DNA of 11,184 bases from an uncultured Porphyromonadaceae bacterium. GTDB lineage: Bacteria > Bacteroidota > Bacteroidia > Bacteroidales > Muribaculaceae. The stretch is from the NCBI GenBank assembly GCA_947175715.1, contig CAMWOD010000015.1:1-11184 (forward strand), written 5' to 3'. A program made the position numbers and the translations under genes. Of this stretch, positions 1 through 7,621 are shown one piece after another. Below the pieces are notes generated by a model. The model did no database searches, was not told where the DNA came from, and worked only from the letters and a program-made list of their open reading frames with translations. Position 1 is the first letter of the stretch. Every line of letters begins with the position of its first letter.

Positions 1-168
1 CATCCCGACAAAGTAAGAGAATATGCTGAAACAAGTATAGAGAGATTAATTTTCAGTTTAATAGCGCCTATATATAATATTAGACAAATTCAGGTTTGCA
101 AAAGTTTAGAGTTCATGACAATTGAAGTAAAAATGAGTAATTTTGCGCACTATGAATTTAAACAATAG
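1..168 (+). CDS. Possible 3' end of an upstream coding region (partial)
   Basis: Frame 1 stays open from the window edge for 55 codons to a TAG at 166-168. It reads HPDKVREYAETSIERLIFSL at the start and ends in HYEFKQ. The other two forward frames hit stops within the first 30 bases. An uninterrupted frame of this length is somewhat unexpected in DNA this AT-rich, so it may be the C-terminus of a gene that starts outside the window. I recognise no family. If real, it overlaps the start of the downstream transporter by 17 bp and contains that gene's promoter box. Its AT-rich codon use differs from the GC-richer genes downstream. It could equally be chance. Confidence 0.25.
   Translation, partial: HPDKVREYAETSIERLIFSLIAPIYNIRQIQVCKSLEFMTIEVKMSNFAHYEFKQ
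138..145 (+). promoter_or_regulatory. Bacteroidota -7 promoter box for the EamA transporter
   Basis: TAATTTTG matches the Bacteroidota primary sigma -7 consensus TAnnTTTG exactly. It ends 6 nt before the ATG at 152, so transcription would start at or next to the start codon, giving a leaderless or nearly leaderless mRNA. No convincing -33 TTTG lies at the expected 19-21 nt distance, so the assignment rests on the -7 box and its position. Confidence 0.5.
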
Positions 169-1069
169 CCGCTGGCTGGGACATGCTGCGTGCTTCCTGG
201 CCTACTCGATATTCGGATTCAACATTATAGTGTGCAAGAGCTTGACATCGAGCACTTATCTATCGCCGATGGGTATTTTTCTGCTCCGTTCGGTGGGTGC
301 GGGTGCCATTTTCTGGGTATTGTCGTTGATTTTGCCACACGAAACGGTGGCGCGGCGCGACTTGCCAAAAATTTTTGTGGCATCGTTATTGGGATTTTTC
401 CTCACCCAACTGTTGTTTTTAGCGGCCATACCGCTTATAACGCCCATGGAAAGCTCCATAATGAGTTCACTCACACCTATCTACACCATGTTTGTAGCCG
501 CTGTGGCTGTGCGCGAGCCCATTACGGTGAAGAAAGCCGCCGGAGTATTGTTGTCGCTCAGCGGAGTGCTTTACCTGATTCTGGGCATGAAAACCACCGG
601 CGGTGTGCAGCAGAGTTCACCCATCGGAATAGCGCTGATGGTGGGCAACGCACTGTTCTTCGCAATGTATCTCGGCATCTTCCGCCCGCTCATTGAGCGA
701 TATTCGGTGGTTACATTCATGAAGTGGATATTCCTTTTTTCCACGGTGATGTCATCACCCTTCGCATTTGAGGAGGTGATATCGGTCGACTACTCCGCCC
801 TACCGTCACGATGGCTGTGGGAGCTGAGCTTCCTGATTGTTCTGGCTACTTTTGTTGCCTACTATCTTATTCCGCTGGGACAGAAGTTGATACGCCCCAC
901 GCTGGTGAGTATGTACTCGTATGCACAGCCCATTATAGCCATATCGATTTCGATAGCATTGGGTATGGATCGGCTCACTGTGGGACGTGTTATAGCCACT
1001 CTGGTGATTTTTGCCGGCGTGGTGGTTGTAAGCCGTAGCCGCTCGGCCGCCAATGGTGTGTCGAAATAA
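152..1069 (+). CDS. EamA-family drug/metabolite transporter (DMT superfamily)
   Basis: A hydrophobic inner-membrane protein of 305 aa. It is built as two tandem EamA repeats of about 145 residues, with roughly ten membrane helices in total. The first repeat runs from the N-terminal AYSIFGFNIIVCK helix through EPITVKKAAGVLLSLSGVLYLI. The second begins near IGIALMVGNALFFAMYLGIF and ends with a helix before the Arg-rich tail SRSRSAANG. Length and architecture are typical of DMT exporters of small metabolites or amino acids. The substrate cannot be read from the sequence. I chose the ATG at 152 over a TTG at 143 because the TTG lies inside the -7 promoter box. No Shine-Dalgarno sequence is visible, which is normal for the group. 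The next gene on the same strand starts 51 bp after the stop, with an imperfect hairpin between them, so co-transcription with the transferases is uncertain. Confidence 0.88.
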   Translation: MNLNNSRWLGHAACFLAYSIFGFNIIVCKSLTSSTYLSPMGIFLLRSVGAGAIFWVLSLILPHETVARRDLPKIFVASLLGFFLTQLLFLAAIPLITPMESSIMSSLTPIYTMFVAAVAVREPITVKKAAGVLLSLSGVLYLILGMKTTGGVQQSSPIGIALMVGNALFFAMYLGIFRPLIERYSVVTFMKWIFLFSTVMSSPFAFEEVISVDYSALPSRWLWELSFLIVLATFVAYYLIPLGQKLIRPTLVSMYSYAQPIIAISISIALGMDRLTVGRVIATLVIFAGVVVVSRSRSAANGVSK

Positions 1070-1074
1070 TTTAG

Positions 1075-1096
1075 TAATTTCGCGAGGCGAAAATTA
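1075..1096 (+). terminator. Imperfect hairpin between transporter and first transferase
   Basis: TAATTTCGC (1075-1083) and GCGAAAATTA (1087-1096) form a 9-bp stem with one bulged A around a GAG loop, starting 5 nt after the transporter stop. There is no U-tract after it, so it is a poor intrinsic terminator and may only be a weak stop or an mRNA 3'-end stabiliser. The left arm also resembles a -7 box (TAATTTCG), so a promoter role for the next gene is an alternative. Confidence 0.3.
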
Positions 1097-1120
1097 GCTG
1101 TCAGGGATAAATATTAATAT

Positions 1121-2887
1121 ATGAAAAAGTCTATAAGCAAGATTATTGCAAAGATGAAATCAATAAGGGGCAGATTGCTCCGCTACGCCGCAGAGGTGCT
1201 ACCCAGGCCCCTTGAGCGGCCATGGGCTGCGTGGATGCTATCATTCGGCGTGCTCACATCGGTATTGATTATCGCCGGACAGTGGCTTTACCCGCCATCC
1301 GACTATGAGCTGCAGATAAAGTATGAGCCCAAGGAATGGGAGATGGGGTGGAACTGCGTGATGAGCCTCGGTTACGGCTTATTCTGCGGATATATACTCA
1401 CATTGATAATGGTGGCACTACCCAAGTGGCTCGGACGTATATGGATGACGATGTGCATGCTGATGGCGGTGGTTGATGCGGGTATCGACGCCGGATGCCT
1501 GGGGATGCTGCGCCGCAACTACAACCGCTTGTTTGTCGAAATAATGGGAGCCACCAATCCCGAGGAGGTGCGCGGTTTCTTTGCCACATACTTCCATATC
1601 GATTTTGTGTGGCTGCTCTTGGCTGCACTGCTTGTAGGAGCCATAGCATGGGTGGTAGGACGCACATGGATGCCTCGCCGAGTCAGCGCACCGGCGGCAA
1701 CGGCCTCGATTCTGGGCATGATGGCTTGCGGAGTGGTGTTGTGGAGTGTAGGCCCGGCTTGGCTTAAGGGGTTGAGCTACAAGTTTGAATCGCTCAACAA
1801 CGACTATCTGCTACCCAACGTCGTAGCCGCCAATCCGGCATTGGAGCGCACCCGTCCTGCCGACGAGGCACCCGAGCTGCTTATTGTGGTGTTCGGCGAG
1901 AGTCTGTCGTCGACCAAATGCAGCCTGTACGGCTACGAACAGCCTACGCAACCCATGCTTGAGCAGCGACTGAACGACAGCACCCTCTATGTGTTCGGCC
2001 CGGGTGAGTCGGTGGGTTTCTACACCATCATGTCGTTTCGTTACCACATGTCGACCTACGACAAGGAGCATCCCGACAAGGGAGCGTGGAATACCGAGCC
2101 CAATATCATCGAAGTGGCCCGCAAAGCAGGCTACAGCACCCAATGGCTGTCGAATCAGCGTAAGGCCGGACGTTTTGAGAATATTATAACAAGGTATGCG
2201 CAGTTTGCCGACAAAGCATATTTCACCAACGAGGCCACCCTCGACCTCGATGAGAATGAGCCTGCCAAGTACGATGAGGAGCTTCTGCCGATGATACGCC
2301 AGCACATGCCACCGGCTGGTGAAAAGAGCATGATGATGGTTCACCTGATGGGCAACCACCCTTACTATGGCGACCGCTATCCCAAGAACTTCAACCACTT
2401 CAGCGCCAAAGACTATGAGAAATACCCCAAAAATCAGCGTCTTAAGCGTCGGCTGTATGACAACTCGGTGCTCTACAACGATTCAATCATCAATGAAATC
2501 ATCAAAATGACCGACGGACGCAAGGCCATGGTGCTATATTTCTCCGATCACGGCTCGGATATATACGACAGCGATCCGAAGTATTGCGGACACGGGCGCA
2601 CCAACAAGAAGTCGGTGTCGGCTTGTCAGAAGGTGCCGATTTTGATGTATGTTAGTCCTGAGTTGCGCGAGGCGGCTCCACAGCTGATGGAGCGTATTAA
2701 CAGCGCCGGGCGCCACCCCGAGTATAACACTACCAACATCATCTACACGATCAACGATATTCTTGGTCAGCGATTCGCCGACCGACCCAACGGGCCGTCG
2801 CTTCTCGAGGAGGAAACCGATACCGAGCGTGAAAAACGGCTTAAAGCTGAAGCAGAGGCTTCAAGCAGCGCTTCAACTTCGGAGTAA
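1121..2887 (+). CDS. EptA-like phosphoethanolamine transferase, copy 1
   Basis: Inner-membrane enzyme of 588 aa with a periplasmic catalytic domain. Members of this family move phosphoethanolamine from phosphatidylethanolamine to lipid A or another surface glycolipid. Five predicted membrane helices lie near 36-57, 79-100, 105-129, 161-180 and 192-212. A sulfatase/alkaline-phosphatase-fold domain follows from about 250. Metal and catalytic residues can be aligned by hand to EptA/MCR enzymes: E260 in VVFGES, nucleophile T302 in GFYTIMSF, H413 in HLMGNHPYY, D476-H477 in YFSDHG, H491 in CGHG. The motif around T302 lacks the SxPCMFS seen in classical EptA/MCR, so this is a divergent branch and the acceptor is unknown. 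The protein ends in a charged, Ser-rich tail (about 563-588: EEETDTEREK, then SSSAST) absent from the next copy. The start is preceded by an A/T-rich leader without Shine-Dalgarno. A phosphoglycerol-transferase role is a less likely alternative. Confidence 0.85.
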   Translation: MKKSISKIIAKMKSIRGRLLRYAAEVLPRPLERPWAAWMLSFGVLTSVLIIAGQWLYPPSDYELQIKYEPKEWEMGWNCVMSLGYGLFCGYILTLIMVALPKWLGRIWMTMCMLMAVVDAGIDAGCLGMLRRNYNRLFVEIMGATNPEEVRGFFATYFHIDFVWLLLAALLVGAIAWVVGRTWMPRRVSAPAATASILGMMACGVVLWSVGPAWLKGLSYKFESLNNDYLLPNVVAANPALERTRPADEAPELLIVVFGESLSSTKCSLYGYEQPTQPMLEQRLNDSTLYVFGPGESVGFYTIMSFRYHMSTYDKEHPDKGAWNTEPNIIEVARKAGYSTQWLSNQRKAGRFENIITRYAQFADKAYFTNEATLDLDENEPAKYDEELLPMIRQHMPPAGEKSMMMVHLMGNHPYYGDRYPKNFNHFSAKDYEKYPKNQRLKRRLYDNSVLYNDSIINEIIKMTDGRKAMVLYFSDHGSDIYDSDPKYCGHGRTNKKSVSACQKVPILMYVSPELREAAPQLMERINSAGRHPEYNTTNIIYTINDILGQRFADRPNGPSLLEEETDTEREKRLKAEAEASSSASTSE

Positions 2888-2907
2888 ACGAGCTATCATA
2901 GCCGCTT

Positions 2908-4548
2908 ATGCGACAGAGGATATGGGCAATATTGGCGCAGCCGCTCCAGCGGCCATGGGGCGCATGGACCCTGGTGCTTGGGGTGATGACCAGCTGCCTG
3001 CTTATATTTTCGGCGTGGATTTACCCTCCAGGCCGATTTGAGCTTATCATCCAGCACGACCCACAGGAGGGTGAGGTGCTTTCCAACTGTATAATGTGTG
3101 TGGGCAACGGATTGCTCACAGGCTACATCATCACGCTGGTGATGTGTGTGTTACCACGAATCTTGGGGCGAGTATGGATGTGTGCGTGGGTGTTCGTTGC
3201 TCTGATCGATCTGATAGTCGATGCCGGGTGCCTGGGTATGCTGCGGCGCACCTTCAGCCGTGGATTTGTCGAAATCATGGGTGGCACCAACGGCGAGGAG
3301 GTGTCGGGGTTTATCGAAAACTATTTTCACATTGATTTTATTTGGTGGCTGTTGGGGGGCCTGGCCATGTCGGCTGTGGCATGGGTGATAGGGAGGCGGT
3401 TGCTACCCCGCCATGTCAATGCCGATGTGACTTTAGGGTGCCTGGGGCTGATGATGTGCTCCACACTGGTGCTATGGGTCAACGACTGCGAGTGGATGAC
3501 GGGACTTAGCTATAAAATAGGCTCATTGTTCAATCGGTTCAGGGCTGAGAGCATTATCCCCGCCAATCCTGCGCTCGAGCGCACACGCCCTGCCGACGAG
3601 GCTCCTGAATTGCTCGTGGTGGTTTTTGGCGAGAGTCTTACGGCCTCGCATTGCCAGCTATATGGGTATGAAAAAGAGACCCAGCCCCGAATGCAGGCAC
3701 TTGTCGGCAGCGGCTACATGCGCGTGATGGGTCCCGGGCGCTCGGCTGGGATGCATACCGTCGATGCTTTCCGTCAGCACATGTCGACCTACGGCACTGA
3801 AGGGTCAAGCTCAGAGGCGTGGAACACGGCGCCCAACATCATCGAAGTAGCCCGGCTGGCCGGTTATCACACCGTGTGGTTCTCCAATCAGAAGCGTGCT
3901 GGGAGGTATGAAAATGTGATCTCGCGTTTTGCCCAGTTTGCCGACGAGTCTTATTTCACCGATGAGGATGTGCTTACGCTGGCTATTGATGCCGGAAACC
4001 TGTGGGATGAGCGCCTGCTCCCCCTTGTGGCCGAGCATCTCCCACCTGCAGGAGAGAAAAGCATGTTAATGATACATCTGATGGGTAGCCATCCCGCCTA
4101 TTCGGGCCGATATAATCATGATTTCAACCATTTTACCTCGGCCGACTATGCTTCGTATCCCGAGCATCAGCGCGACAAGCTGAGGCATTACGACAATTCG
4201 GTGCTTTATAACGACTGGATTATCGATGAGATAATAAGGCTCACCAATGGCCGCAAGGCCATGTTGCTCTATTTCTCCGATCATGGTTCGGACCTATATG
4301 AGAGTGATGCCGATTATGCGGGTCACGCCCGAGACAATGCTGAGTCGCAGCAGATGGGCACTCGGGTGCCACTGCTGATATACACAAGCCCCGAGCTGCG
4401 TCAGTCGGCTCCCGAGTTGCAAAGGCGTATCGATGGTGCGTCGCCGCATCAGTGGTACAACACCACCAATATCATTTACACGGTCAACGACATCCTGGGG
4501 CAGCGGTTTGCCGACCGACCCAACGGGCCCTCACTGCTCGATCAGTAA
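2908..4548 (+). CDS. EptA-like phosphoethanolamine transferase, copy 2
   Basis: Inner-membrane paralogue of the preceding gene, 546 aa, starting 20 nt after its stop and almost certainly in the same transcript. Five helices lie near 18-39, 59-82, 87-111, 143-162 and 173-191. The periplasmic catalytic domain keeps the full set: E242 (VVFGES), T284 (GMHTVDAF), H395 (HLMGSHPAY), D458-H459 (YFSDHG), H473 (AGHA). Stretches such as NPALERTRPADEAPELL and FADRPNGPSLL are identical in both copies, which supports tandem duplication. Residues around the nucleophile differ (GMHTVDAFRQHMS against GFYTIMSFRYHMS), so the two may use different acceptors; this is inference. The 26-residue charged tail of copy 1 and about 18 N-terminal residues are missing here. 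The stop codon lies inside the last codons of the convergent kinase gene. Confidence 0.85.
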   Translation: MRQRIWAILAQPLQRPWGAWTLVLGVMTSCLLIFSAWIYPPGRFELIIQHDPQEGEVLSNCIMCVGNGLLTGYIITLVMCVLPRILGRVWMCAWVFVALIDLIVDAGCLGMLRRTFSRGFVEIMGGTNGEEVSGFIENYFHIDFIWWLLGGLAMSAVAWVIGRRLLPRHVNADVTLGCLGLMMCSTLVLWVNDCEWMTGLSYKIGSLFNRFRAESIIPANPALERTRPADEAPELLVVVFGESLTASHCQLYGYEKETQPRMQALVGSGYMRVMGPGRSAGMHTVDAFRQHMSTYGTEGSSSEAWNTAPNIIEVARLAGYHTVWFSNQKRAGRYENVISRFAQFADESYFTDEDVLTLAIDAGNLWDERLLPLVAEHLPPAGEKSMLMIHLMGSHPAYSGRYNHDFNHFTSADYASYPEHQRDKLRHYDNSVLYNDWIIDEIIRLTNGRKAMLLYFSDHGSDLYESDADYAGHARDNAESQQMGTRVPLLIYTSPELRQSAPELQRRIDGASPHQWYNTTNIIYTVNDILGQRFADRPNGPSLLDQ

Positions 4549-6200
4549 TGGAACGACGAGCCGCCAAGAAATTCGCGCAGCAGCGATGTGGGGGGTATGA
4601 GCTTGTCGCCGATGGGCTGGAAATAGCCTAAGAATGTGAGAAGTCGGTAGGCTTCGGCGTATTCGGGGATGTCGTGGGGCACATTTTTGAGCAACGATTC
4701 CCCATACTCCTTCATCACTCCTAATTCGAAGAGCAGCGATGAGTTGAACATCGCATCGGCATTCTCCTGGTAGGGGAATATCCATTTCTCCTCGCCACGG
4801 CGCACGCTGGGCCAGCGGCGTATGGTGTCGGTGGCCGATACTCCGCGATACTTGTGGTCGCGTATGATGCGGCGCAGCAGGCGGTTGTCGGTTGTCGGCA
4901 CCCAGTTGTGGTCGTCGATCGACAGGGTGGTGAGGGCCGACACGTATATGCGGTATTTCATCACTTCGGGTATGTGTGCCGTCAATTCGGGGTTGAGCCC
5001 GTGTATGCCCTCGATGAGCAGTATCGACCCTTCGGGCAGCGATATACGGTCGCCGCGGTACTCGCGCTGTCCGGTTTCGAAATTATATCGTGGCAACTCC
5101 ACTTCCTCCCCGGCGCGCAGGCGGTTGATATGCTCGTTGAATAGCTTGAGGTCGAGGGCGTAGAGCGATTCGTAGTCGTAGTCGCCCCACTCGTCGAGAG
5201 GTGTTTTGTCGCGGTCTACGAAGTAGTCGTCAAGCGATATGAGCCTAGGCTTGAGCAGGTTGGTCATCAGCTGTATGGCCAGGCGCTTGGATGTGGTGGT
5301 TTTGCCCGATGATGAAGGTCCGGCTATGAGTACAATGCGCGCACCTCCTTCGTTGTAGCGGCGGGTGATGTCGTCGGATATATTGGCTATTTTCTTGTCG
5401 TGGAGAGCTTCGGCCACGTTGATCAGGTCGGCCGAGCGTCCCTCGAGCACTGCGCGGTTGAGCTCACCCACATTTTTCACGCCGATGATGTGGTTGAACT
5501 GCAAGTGCTCGGTGAATGCCCGGTACATCTTGTCCTGAGGTATTGGAGCCGGTGTGATGACCGTGGAATTGTTATCGGGGCCGAGCAGTAGCATGCCGTC
5601 GTGATAGGGTATGAGGTCGAATGTCGAGAGCATGCCGGTAGATGGAGCAAGGTTGCCGTAATATGAGTCGCACAGCCCGTCAAGGCGGTAATAAACGGTG
5701 TAGAGCTGATGCACCGTCTCCAGCAGGTTTACCTTGTCGAGGAGCCCCTGGCTGCGGAAGCGCTCGATCACATGCGATGTAAGGCGTTCTTTGCGCTCAA
5801 ATGGTATATCGTCCGCCACCAGCTGTCGCATCTTATCCTTAAGCTTGTCAATGAGCTGGGGTGTCACATCCACATCGCCAATAAGTCGGCAGTAGTAGCC
5901 GCGCGATATTGAGTGCTCGATGCGCAGGGTCACGCCGGGGCACACGCTGTCGACGGCACGGTAAAGCATCATGCACAGTGAGCGCACGTACACGCGGTGG
6001 CCCGAAGGTGATGTGGCGGGGAGAAATTCTACCTGCTTGGGCGAAAATACCGGAAATTGCAGATCTTCGGTCTTATTGTTGACACGTGCGCATATCGGGG
6101 TGAATGGTATGCGGTCGCTTATCGTGGTGAGTATCTGTGCCAGTGTCTGGCCACCTTGGATGGGTATATATTCGTTGGTGTTGATGCAAAATATCTTCAT
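4542..6200 (-). CDS. Uridine kinase-like nucleoside kinase with N-terminal TGS domain
   Basis: A cytoplasmic 552-aa protein of a type common in Bacteroidales. Residues 1-60 resemble a TGS domain (MKIFCINTNEYIPIQGGQTL onward). A central region of about 170 residues resembles the second additional domain of threonyl-tRNA synthetase. The C-terminal half is a phosphoribulokinase/uridine kinase P-loop domain with Walker A GPSSSGKTT (G294 to T302, K300 the phosphate-binding lysine). It continues with LISLDDYF, the ELPRYNFETGQ segment and LLIEGIHGLNP, as in Udk proteins. By family it phosphorylates a nucleoside, probably uridine or cytidine; the role of the fused tRNA-synthetase-like half is not known to me. 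It is the last gene of a minus-strand run, 48 bp after the phosphopantetheinyl transferase. It converges on the transferase operon with a 7-bp overlap. Length is normal for the family. Confidence 0.85.
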   Translation of the reverse strand: MKIFCINTNEYIPIQGGQTLAQILTTISDRIPFTPICARVNNKTEDLQFPVFSPKQVEFLPATSPSGHRVYVRSLCMMLYRAVDSVCPGVTLRIEHSISRGYYCRLIGDVDVTPQLIDKLKDKMRQLVADDIPFERKERLTSHVIERFRSQGLLDKVNLLETVHQLYTVYYRLDGLCDSYYGNLAPSTGMLSTFDLIPYHDGMLLLGPDNNSTVITPAPIPQDKMYRAFTEHLQFNHIIGVKNVGELNRAVLEGRSADLINVAEALHDKKIANISDDITRRYNEGGARIVLIAGPSSSGKTTTSKRLAIQLMTNLLKPRLISLDDYFVDRDKTPLDEWGDYDYESLYALDLKLFNEHINRLRAGEEVELPRYNFETGQREYRGDRISLPEGSILLIEGIHGLNPELTAHIPEVMKYRIYVSALTTLSIDDHNWVPTTDNRLLRRIIRDHKYRGVSATDTIRRWPSVRRGEEKWIFPYQENADAMFNSSLLFELGVMKEYGESLLKNVPHDIPEYAEAYRLLTFLGYFQPIGDKLIPPTSLLREFLGGSSFHY

Positions 6201-6235
6201 AATCTCACAGTATAAATAGTTGGGAACAATATAAC

Positions 6236-6248
6236 GCCACCATGTGGC
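6236..6248 (-). other. Small hairpin between phosphopantetheinyl transferase and kinase
   Basis: GCCAC and GTGGC arms (5 bp, 3-nt loop) sit directly after the phosphopantetheinyl transferase stop codon on the minus strand. There is no U-tract, so full termination is unlikely; partial attenuation or 3'-end protection is possible. No clear TAnnTTTG box lies in this 48-bp gap, which favours read-through from upstream. Confidence 0.25.
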
Positions 6249-6737
6249 TTATGGTTCTTGGGCATACTGCGCCAGTGTGACCACGCGGTCGGGTGATGAA
6301 ATGGGATGAGTGATGAGGAGCGAAGTTGAGCTGAGGGGAATATCGCGCAGCGGTGTGCCCGGACGGTGATACAGCTTGTAGACGGCCTCTTTGGTGGTCC
6401 ATGCTCTGAGCAGCAGCTCATGGTCGGTGCCTATGGCTTGTTGCTCGGCCTGAGTGAGAAACTTGTCGGCTATGCGCGGCAGCTGTTCGCGCCACGTCTC
6501 CACGTCGACCCCTATCGGCTCATTGGCGATGGCCACCACCGCCATGTCGCGGCAATGGCTTATGCTGATATAGTCGCGGCAGCGGGCTATGCGGGGCGCT
6601 CCAATGTCGTCGTGCTCCACAGTCACGGGGTGGCCGTAGTGTGCGCTCAGCAGCGAGGCTACAGTGCGCCGCTCGGCGTCCCGACGGCTTTCGCCGGGGT
6701 GCGGCTCGATCGGGGCGGTGAGCAGTATGGGGTCCAT
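6249..6737 (-). CDS. Short Sfp-type 4'-phosphopantetheinyl transferase
   Basis: Cytoplasmic enzyme of 162 aa. The family transfers the 4'-phosphopantetheine arm of coenzyme A to a serine of a carrier protein, using Mg2+. Motifs are in the expected order: GAPRI (46-50), YISISH (56-61), IGVDVE (75-80, acidic ligands D78 and E80) and WTTKEAVYK (113-121, with E117 and K121). These are the hallmark motifs of the superfamily. At 162 aa it is shorter than Bacillus Sfp. The N-terminal half is compressed, but no core motif is missing. It starts 4 nt after the pldA stop and is almost surely co-transcribed with it. The partner could be the fatty-acid carrier protein or a secondary-metabolite or aryl-polyene carrier; no carrier gene is in the window. 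Confidence 0.87.
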   Translation of the reverse strand: MDPILLTAPIEPHPGESRRDAERRTVASLLSAHYGHPVTVEHDDIGAPRIARCRDYISISHCRDMAVVAIANEPIGVDVETWREQLPRIADKFLTQAEQQAIGTDHELLLRAWTTKEAVYKLYHRPGTPLRDIPLSSTSLLITHPISSPDRVVTLAQYAQEP

Positions 6738-6741
6738 CGTG

Positions 6742-7584
6742 TCAGAAATCGCTGAAAAGGGTAGGCTTGATTACAAAACCGATGCGCAGCTCGGAGTGAA
6801 ATTTGTTGTACTCCAGCAGTCCCTCGCCATAGCCGTTGTAATATTGGCAGAAAAGATATTGGTTCTGCTTGTTGTTGAAGCGGTAGCTAAACTCAGCCAC
6901 GGTGTTGTAGCTGGGACGCCATCCGCGCCGCTTGGTGAGCACCAGCGACACCCCGAATTTACGGTTGAGCGACATATACGATGTGCCCACCTGGAATATG
7001 CCGCAGTAGTCGAGTATGTCGCGGTTGTTCTTGCCGTCGACTATCGGTATCCATATCTTGCCGTGCACCATGAGCGTGGGGTCGACCATGATGTTGGCGG
7101 CGAGGCTCACTTTGTTCCACGAGCGCGAGGCGTCGCCATCGCGCCCATTGCTCTCATGCTCGAGCATCAGGGTGGCTTTGCCGATGAAGCGATCCTTGAC
7201 GAATAGCGGTTTGCCCAGGCCTATGCCGGGGTTGAAGTTGAGGTCGGTCATGGGCATCGACTCCTCAAGGACGTTCCAAAACACCTTTTGAGTGTAAAAG
7301 AGGTACAGGTATGTGTGCCAGGGCAAGGTGGTTTTGGTGAGTCGCTGCGCTATTGATATTTGAAATTTCACATTCGTGTTCTCGCGTGTGGGCCGGGGGC
7401 CTATAGCTGTTCCAAATACGAAGTAGTTATCCTTGTAAAGCCCGAAGTAGGGAGAGTTGTCGAAGGCTCTGCGCAGCGAGTCGGTATTTACCGCCGGCTC
7501 GTTGGGTGTAGTAATGATCTGTGCCACACCCGCCAGGGCTGAGCACATCACCAGGCATAATATGATGAGCAAGCGTCGTATCAT
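6742..7584 (-). CDS. pldA: Outer-membrane phospholipase A1 (OMPLA)
   Basis: Outer-membrane beta-barrel enzyme that hydrolyses acyl chains of phospholipids in the outer leaflet. The family signature HESNGRDGDASRSWN is intact. Numbering from the upstream GTG at 7590 (subtract 2 for the ATG), the catalytic residues are H145, S147 and N159. The His-x-Ser and Ser-to-Asn (+12) spacings equal those of E. coli H142/S144/N156. R150 and S155 correspond to calcium-site residues R147 and S152. An N-terminal signal peptide (RRLLIILCLVMCSALAGVAQ) directs export, and the chain ends in FSDF, a typical barrel C-terminus with terminal Phe. At 280 aa the length is normal. The ATG at 7584 is preferred over the GTG at 7590 because the GTG overlaps the promoter box. 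It is the first gene of a run with the phosphopantetheinyl transferase and kinase. Family members are activated by dimerisation when the outer membrane is disturbed. Confidence 0.88.
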   Translation of the reverse strand: MIRRLLIILCLVMCSALAGVAQIITTPNEPAVNTDSLRRAFDNSPYFGLYKDNYFVFGTAIGPRPTRENTNVKFQISIAQRLTKTTLPWHTYLYLFYTQKVFWNVLEESMPMTDLNFNPGIGLGKPLFVKDRFIGKATLMLEHESNGRDGDASRSWNKVSLAANIMVDPTLMVHGKIWIPIVDGKNNRDILDYCGIFQVGTSYMSLNRKFGVSLVLTKRRGWRPSYNTVAEFSYRFNNKQNQYLFCQYYNGYGEGLLEYNKFHSELRIGFVIKPTLFSDF

Positions 7585-7589
7585 CAGCA

Positions 7590-7621
7590 CAAAATTAGCT
7601 TTTCATTTTCGAACTACCAAA
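7590..7621 (-). promoter_or_regulatory. Promoter of the pldA run, -33 and -7 boxes
   Basis: Read on the minus strand, TTTG (7621-7618) is followed after 20 nt by TAATTTTG (7597-7590). This is close to the Bacteroidota consensus of TTTG, about 19-21 nt, TAnnTTTG. The predicted start of transcription falls at about 7584-7586, on the ATG, so the mRNA is probably leaderless. Confidence 0.7.

Noticed and set aside
190..696. 168-aa plus-strand open frame inside the transporter gene
   Set aside because: It lies in another frame of a clear EamA transporter and its Cys/His-rich composition matches no family; it is a shadow.
1121..4548. Mobile colistin-resistance (MCR) genes
   Set aside because: They share the fold and catalytic residues with MCR but lack its PCMFS motif, differ widely in the membrane part, and sit in a chromosomal, non-mobile context; resistance cannot be claimed.
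6664..7206. 180-aa plus-strand open frame opposite pldA and the phosphopantetheinyl transferase
   Set aside because: It is antisense to two genes with intact catalytic motifs and shows no recognisable domain.
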